A stretch of 8,184 nucleotides of DNA from Desulfobacterales bacterium (GTDB taxonomy: Bacteria > Desulfobacterota > Desulfobacteria > Desulfobacterales > Desulfosalsimonadaceae), in the NCBI GenBank assembly GCA_018224315.1, contig JAGTVF010000242.1, positions 1-8,184 of the forward strand. The letters run 5' to 3'. Below, piece after piece: positions 5,325 to 8,184 of the stretch. Below the pieces are notes generated by a model, which was given only the letters and a program-made list of their open reading frames with translations, was not told where the DNA came from and ran no database searches. A program made the translations under genes and the position numbers. Each line of letters starts with the position of its first letter. Positions within the stretch are counted from its first letter, which is position 1.

Positions 5325-6059
5325 TTATTTGCGGGGATGCAAAACAAATTCCCCTGCTGCATGTACGTCTGCTGCAGATCTGATTTCAAAAGTAAAGCCG
5401 TTTTCCTGCTTTTTCAAGGCTGCACAGACCTCCGGAGTTTGTTCCGGGATTTCCCTGTTGTACTGGATGGAAATAGAGCCGAACTTCCGGCGGTTTTCCA
5501 GCAGGGGGGCAGCCAGTGTTTCAAGATAGTCAAAGTACAGGGCATTGTTGACATGCCCCAGGGGATCATAATCCGAGGGGCGGATGGTAATTGTCCGTGT
5601 GAGATCCGGATTATGGATTGCCGCCGGCTTCCACCGGTCCAGGTCAGCGTTCAGGGCAACATCTGACTCCACGGTATAGCTCCGGGCCACATCCCCGGGA
5701 ACCTTGAGGATTTTTTTGCGGACCAGATCAATGTAGAGCCACAGACTTGCGACGGAAATACTTTTGCGTCCCTGCTGATAGATTTCAAAATCCCGGTATG
5801 ATCGAAATCCGCGGGTGCCCTTGTGCCAGGTCACAATTTCCAGAGGAGCGCCGAAAACCGGCTGATTGTGCACCTGTAATGCAAGACGATACAGCACCCA
5901 GGCTTTCTGCTGCTTTAACATATCCGGGGTTGCATACCCGGCCTGTTGGGAATGCAGGGAAGCGGCCTGCTGCAGGCAGTTGACCAGGACCTTCGGCCGC
6001 AGGACAAAGTCCTCATCCACTTCAAATAAACAGATCTCCCTGGTAATGGAAACCTTCAT
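5325..6059 (-). CDS. Acyl-ACP/acyl-CoA thioesterase, double hotdog (FatA/FatB-like)
   Basis: The 244-residue protein has two hotdog domains in tandem, as in bacterial acyl-ACP thioesterases of the plant FatA/FatB type. The first holds AWVLYRLALQV (53-63), LEIVTWHKGTRGFRSYRDFEIY (73-94) and SLWLYIDLVRKKILKVP (105-121). The second holds SDYDPLGHVNNALYFDYLE (162-180). Such enzymes hydrolyse the thioester of fatty acyl-ACP or acyl-CoA to free fatty acid. Of the Asp-Asn-His-Glu set described for plant FatB, Asp165, His169 and probably Glu203 are present, but the Asn position is Leu167, so the mechanism or substrate may differ. AGGAG stands seven bases before ATG 6059. The gene follows the long acyl-CoA dehydrogenase by 42 nt, so it is probably co-transcribed, which suggests release of CoA from acyl-CoAs rather than lipid synthesis. 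That role is an inference. Confidence 0.82.
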   Translation of the reverse strand: MKVSITREICLFEVDEDFVLRPKVLVNCLQQAASLHSQQAGYATPDMLKQQKAWVLYRLALQVHNQPVFGAPLEIVTWHKGTRGFRSYRDFEIYQQGRKSISVASLWLYIDLVRKKILKVPGDVARSYTVESDVALNADLDRWKPAAIHNPDLTRTITIRPSDYDPLGHVNNALYFDYLETLAAPLLENRRKFGSISIQYNREIPEQTPEVCAALKKQENGFTFEIRSAADVHAAGEFVLHPRK

Positions 6060-6101
6060 GGGTTCTCCTGCATAGCTTTCCCAGCGGCAGACCCGCAGAA
6101 A

Positions 6102-7916
6102 TTATCCGCCGAAGCATTCATCGGCGATATCAATGGCCGCACTATTGGACGAAACAATGGAATCCATCTTCCCCATGGCCGGGGGCAGCAGATTGCAGAT
6201 AAAAAATTCGGCCGTCTGCACCATGCCCTGATAGTAAGTTTTATCTTTTTTGCGCACTTTGGCTGCCAGTTTTTCCGAGGCCACGCAGGCCCGCCACAAA
6301 AGCATCCAGGCAACAATCACATCACCGGTGGCCTCCAGGAAAGGAAATGCATAGGCATAGGCGGTTCTGACCTGATCAGCAGAGCCCTGCCGGGACACTT
6401 TGCCAGCGGCCTGCTCCAGTCTGGCCAAAGCCCGGGCCAGAACATCGGCCATGTCTGTGAGGGCCGGGATATCCCTTGCCCGGGAAATGGTTTTGCCCAC
6501 ATTTTCAACAAAGCAAGCAAACAGGCGTCCGTTTTTGAGCCGCAGTTTGCGCCCGATGAGATCCATGGCCTGAATCCCGTCTGTGCCCTCGTAAATGGAT
6601 GTGATCCGGCAGTCCCGCATGAGCTGCTCCACGGGAAATTCCCGGGTATATCCATATCCGCCGTAGACCTGCATGGCGGTTGTGCAAACATCAAAGCTGC
6701 GCTGGCTGCAGTAAGCCTTTGCCAGGGGGATGAAAAAATCAATGAGATCCTGGTCGGTTTCTGACCGGCTGCCTTCAGGATCCGCGTTTTTGCGGTCCAT
6801 GAGAAGCGATACATAGTAGATAAAGCTTCGCATGCCGTCGACATGCGACTTCATCCACATCAGCATCCGGCGGACATCCGGATGGGACACAATGGGCACG
6901 TTTGGCGCCTCTGGATCCTTTCCCGCTGCAATGTCTCTTCCCTGGATGCGCTGTTTGGCGTAATTGGCTGCATACAAATATGCCGCAGAGGCGTAGGTAA
7001 ATCCCTGAAAGCCCACATTTAATCGGGCCTCGTTCATCATGTGAAACATGATGGGCATGCCCTGGTTTTCCGCGCCGAGCAAAAGGCCCCGGCACTGTCC
7101 TTTCTGGCCCAGAGCGAGGCTGCAGGTGGCACTGGCGTGGATGCCCAGCTTTTTTTCCACCCCTGTGCAGACCACATCATTTGACCCGCCAGGGGAGCCG
7201 TCTTCATTGACCCATGTTTTTGGCACGATGAAAATTGAAATTCCACGGGTGCCCGCAGGCGCGCCCTCCACCCGGGCCAAAACCGGATGGATGATATTTT
7301 CGGTCAGGTCATGTTCGCCGTTGGTGATAAATATCTTGTTTCCGGTAATCGAGTAGGTGCCGTCGGCGTTTTTGCGCGCCGACGTGGTCAGGGCGCCCAC
7401 ATCGGATCCGGCCTCGGGTTCTGTCAGCAGCATTGTGCCGCCCCACTGGCCCTTGTAAAGCTTTTTGACAAAAAGCGCCTTTTGTTCGGGGGTACCAAAC
7501 AGCTCGATCATCTTGCCGGTACCGTGTCCCATCATGCCGTAATTGGCCAGGCAATAATTGGCGCCCCAGATATATTCCAGCACCGCAGTGTTGATCATGT
7601 TGGGAATGCCCTGGCCGCCGTATTCCGGGCTTTCAATCATCGAAGTCCATTCCCCGTCGAGCAGCAGCCGGAAAGGACGGTGAAAGCATTCCGGCACCCG
7701 CACCTGCCCGTTTTCAAAAACAACGCCCTGCTCATCGCCTTCCGCGTTTGTGGGCAAAATCTCTTTGACGGCAAGGTTGCGGGCCTCGGTGACCAGCATA
7801 TCGAAAAGTTTTTTGTTCTGATCGGAAAATTTATGGTAACGGGTCAGCTGCTCTGCATCAAACTGCTCATAGAGCACAAAATCGATATCTCTGCGGTCTG
7901 CAAGAATCTGGGCCAT
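6102..7916 (-). CDS. Long acyl-CoA dehydrogenase (FadE/DmdC-like, 604 aa)
   Basis: This FAD enzyme is about 200 residues longer than ordinary acyl-CoA dehydrogenases. It has an N-terminal extension (about 1-40), the ACAD core with LLTEPEAGSD (163-172) and ITGNKIFITNGEHD (190-203), the C-terminal helices with MQVYGGYGYTREFPVEQLMRD (415-435), and the catalytic Glu443 in SIYEGTDGIQ. A further helical C-terminal domain follows (about 465-604). This architecture is that of Pseudomonas-type FadE proteins for medium- and long-chain acyl-CoAs and of DmdC, the methylmercaptopropionyl-CoA dehydrogenase; the sequence alone does not decide between these. It oxidises acyl-CoA to 2-enoyl-CoA in the cytoplasm. 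ATG 7916 is preceded by a weak AGAAGAG. It lies 39 nt after the stop of a broken thiolase and ahead of the thioesterase. No promoter was seen in the 39-nt gap, so it probably depended on transcription through the thiolase. Confidence 0.9.
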   Translation of the reverse strand: MAQILADRRDIDFVLYEQFDAEQLTRYHKFSDQNKKLFDMLVTEARNLAVKEILPTNAEGDEQGVVFENGQVRVPECFHRPFRLLLDGEWTSMIESPEYGGQGIPNMINTAVLEYIWGANYCLANYGMMGHGTGKMIELFGTPEQKALFVKKLYKGQWGGTMLLTEPEAGSDVGALTTSARKNADGTYSITGNKIFITNGEHDLTENIIHPVLARVEGAPAGTRGISIFIVPKTWVNEDGSPGGSNDVVCTGVEKKLGIHASATCSLALGQKGQCRGLLLGAENQGMPIMFHMMNEARLNVGFQGFTYASAAYLYAANYAKQRIQGRDIAAGKDPEAPNVPIVSHPDVRRMLMWMKSHVDGMRSFIYYVSLLMDRKNADPEGSRSETDQDLIDFFIPLAKAYCSQRSFDVCTTAMQVYGGYGYTREFPVEQLMRDCRITSIYEGTDGIQAMDLIGRKLRLKNGRLFACFVENVGKTISRARDIPALTDMADVLARALARLEQAAGKVSRQGSADQVRTAYAYAFPFLEATGDVIVAWMLLWRACVASEKLAAKVRKKDKTYYQGMVQTAEFFICNLLPPAMGKMDSIVSSNSAAIDIADECFGG

Positions 7917-7955
7917 GATTTTTCTCTTCTTTTGGTTGGTATGGAGTCAAAACGG

Positions 7956-8048
7956 TTATGCCCGCTCCAGCACCAGGGCGGTCCCCATGCCGCCACCGGC
8001 GCAAAGGGAGGCAACACCTTTATTGAGATTGCGGCGCTTCATTTCTCT
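7956..8048 (-). pseudogene. C-terminal remnant of a second thiolase, interrupted
   Basis: The minus strand encodes the last 30 residues of a thiolase ending in TAA (7958-7956): REMKRRNLNKG, then LCAGGGMGTALVLERA, with the catalytic C-terminal Cys in CAGGGMG. Upstream, thiolase similarity stops abruptly at about 8048: the same frame meets a TGA at 8063-8061, and the GHP motif that should lie about 25 residues before it is absent. The remnant has no nucleophile Cys and no start, so it cannot be an active thiolase by itself. It is in the same orientation as the FadE-type gene, so a thiolase-dehydrogenase-thioesterase operon was probably split here. The rest of the gene may lie beyond the window, on the far side of an insertion. 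Confidence 0.7.
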
Positions 8049-8184
8049 GTCAGCAACCCGTCACCTGCCCGCCCGCATGCGAAAACGGTTAAAGCGACTT
8101 TTTGCGGCAAACTCAGGCAAATCAAGCATCAGAAAGACCGATCTCCATGATTTCCCGAGTTTTTTGCTTCAGATCCTTTAAGGA
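8049..8184 (-). mobile_element. Unidentified sequence breaking the thiolase, possibly an insertion element end
   Basis: From about 8048 the DNA no longer matches thiolase. On the minus strand a frame open from the window edge encodes SLKDLKQKTREIMEIGLSDA and stops with TGA (8124-8122). About 75 non-coding bases then run to the junction, where the plus strand reads TGTCAGCAACCC. This arrangement (a C-terminal coding end, a short tail, and a TG-starting end inside another gene) is what an insertion sequence would show. I do not recognise the transposase family, and the other end is outside the window, so terminal repeats and target duplication cannot be checked. A deletion or rearrangement would look similar. 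Confidence 0.35.

Noticed and set aside
4898..5389. Minus-strand open frame of 163 codons overlapping the TetR gene and the thioesterase end
   Set aside because: It overlaps two well-supported genes in other frames and has no recognisable domain; only short parts in the gap look coding, and in different frames.
7209..7232. TGGCACG followed by TTGA as a sigma-54 promoter
   Set aside because: The spacing between the two elements is too long for the sigma-54 consensus, and it lies inside and antisense to the long dehydrogenase gene.
7287..8150. Long plus-strand open frame of 287 codons
   Set aside because: It lies antisense to the long acyl-CoA dehydrogenase and the thiolase remnant, whose motifs are unmistakable; its translation resembles no family and it has no ribosome site. 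It is a shadow of GC-rich codons.

Overview
The window looks like the chromosome of an anaerobic, fatty-acid- or aromatic-degrading member of the Desulfobacterota (Desulfobacteraceae/Desulfosarcina-like). This is inferred from protein character: an acyl-CoA dehydrogenase whose C-terminus closely resembles the non-decarboxylating glutaryl-CoA dehydrogenase of Desulfococcus multivorans as I remember it, a FatA/FatB-type bacterial acyl-ACP thioesterase, a sucrose-phosphate-synthase-type HAD domain, and fairly GC-rich genes separated by very AT-rich regulatory DNA. No RNA gene, CRISPR array or complete mobile element was seen.

Layout. (i) 1-282, plus: the end of a sucrose-phosphate synthase/phosphatase-like protein. 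(ii) 339-1174, plus: a good sigma-70-type promoter and a TTG-started, secreted FecR-like protein ending in a transmembrane helix and an Asp8 tail. (iii) 1199-1591, minus: a universal stress protein convergent with the FecR-like gene, with a perfect 14-bp palindrome in its leader. (iv) 1770-4200, minus: a two-gene operon, thiolase then glutaryl-CoA-dehydrogenase-like enzyme, 13 nt apart. (v) 4201-4478: an AT-rich divergent control region with two good promoters facing away from each other and several imperfect palindromes. (vi) 4479-5144, plus: a TetR-family regulator. (vii) 5145-5324: a short convergent gap with a possible decayed small ORF. (viii) 5325-7916, minus: a long FadE-type acyl-CoA dehydrogenase (604 aa) followed 42 nt later by an acyl thioesterase. 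(ix) 7956-8184, minus: the last 30 codons of a second thiolase, cut off sharply by unrelated sequence that may be the end of an insertion element.

How the genes may work together: the thiolase, the two acyl-CoA dehydrogenases, the thioesterase and the second (broken) thiolase form a beta-oxidation-type cluster around a TetR regulator. The divergent arrangement suggests the regulator represses the thiolase/dehydrogenase operon and itself, with release by an acyl-CoA ligand. No enoyl-CoA hydratase, hydroxyacyl-CoA dehydrogenase, electron-transfer flavoprotein or CoA ligase lies within the window, so the pathway must be completed elsewhere.

The points most worth a second look are the Val-Glu active-site signature of the short dehydrogenase, the truncated thiolase junction at about 8048, the acidic C-terminal tail of the FecR-like protein, the non-canonical active-site residues of the intact thiolase, and the thioesterase lacking the usual catalytic Asn.
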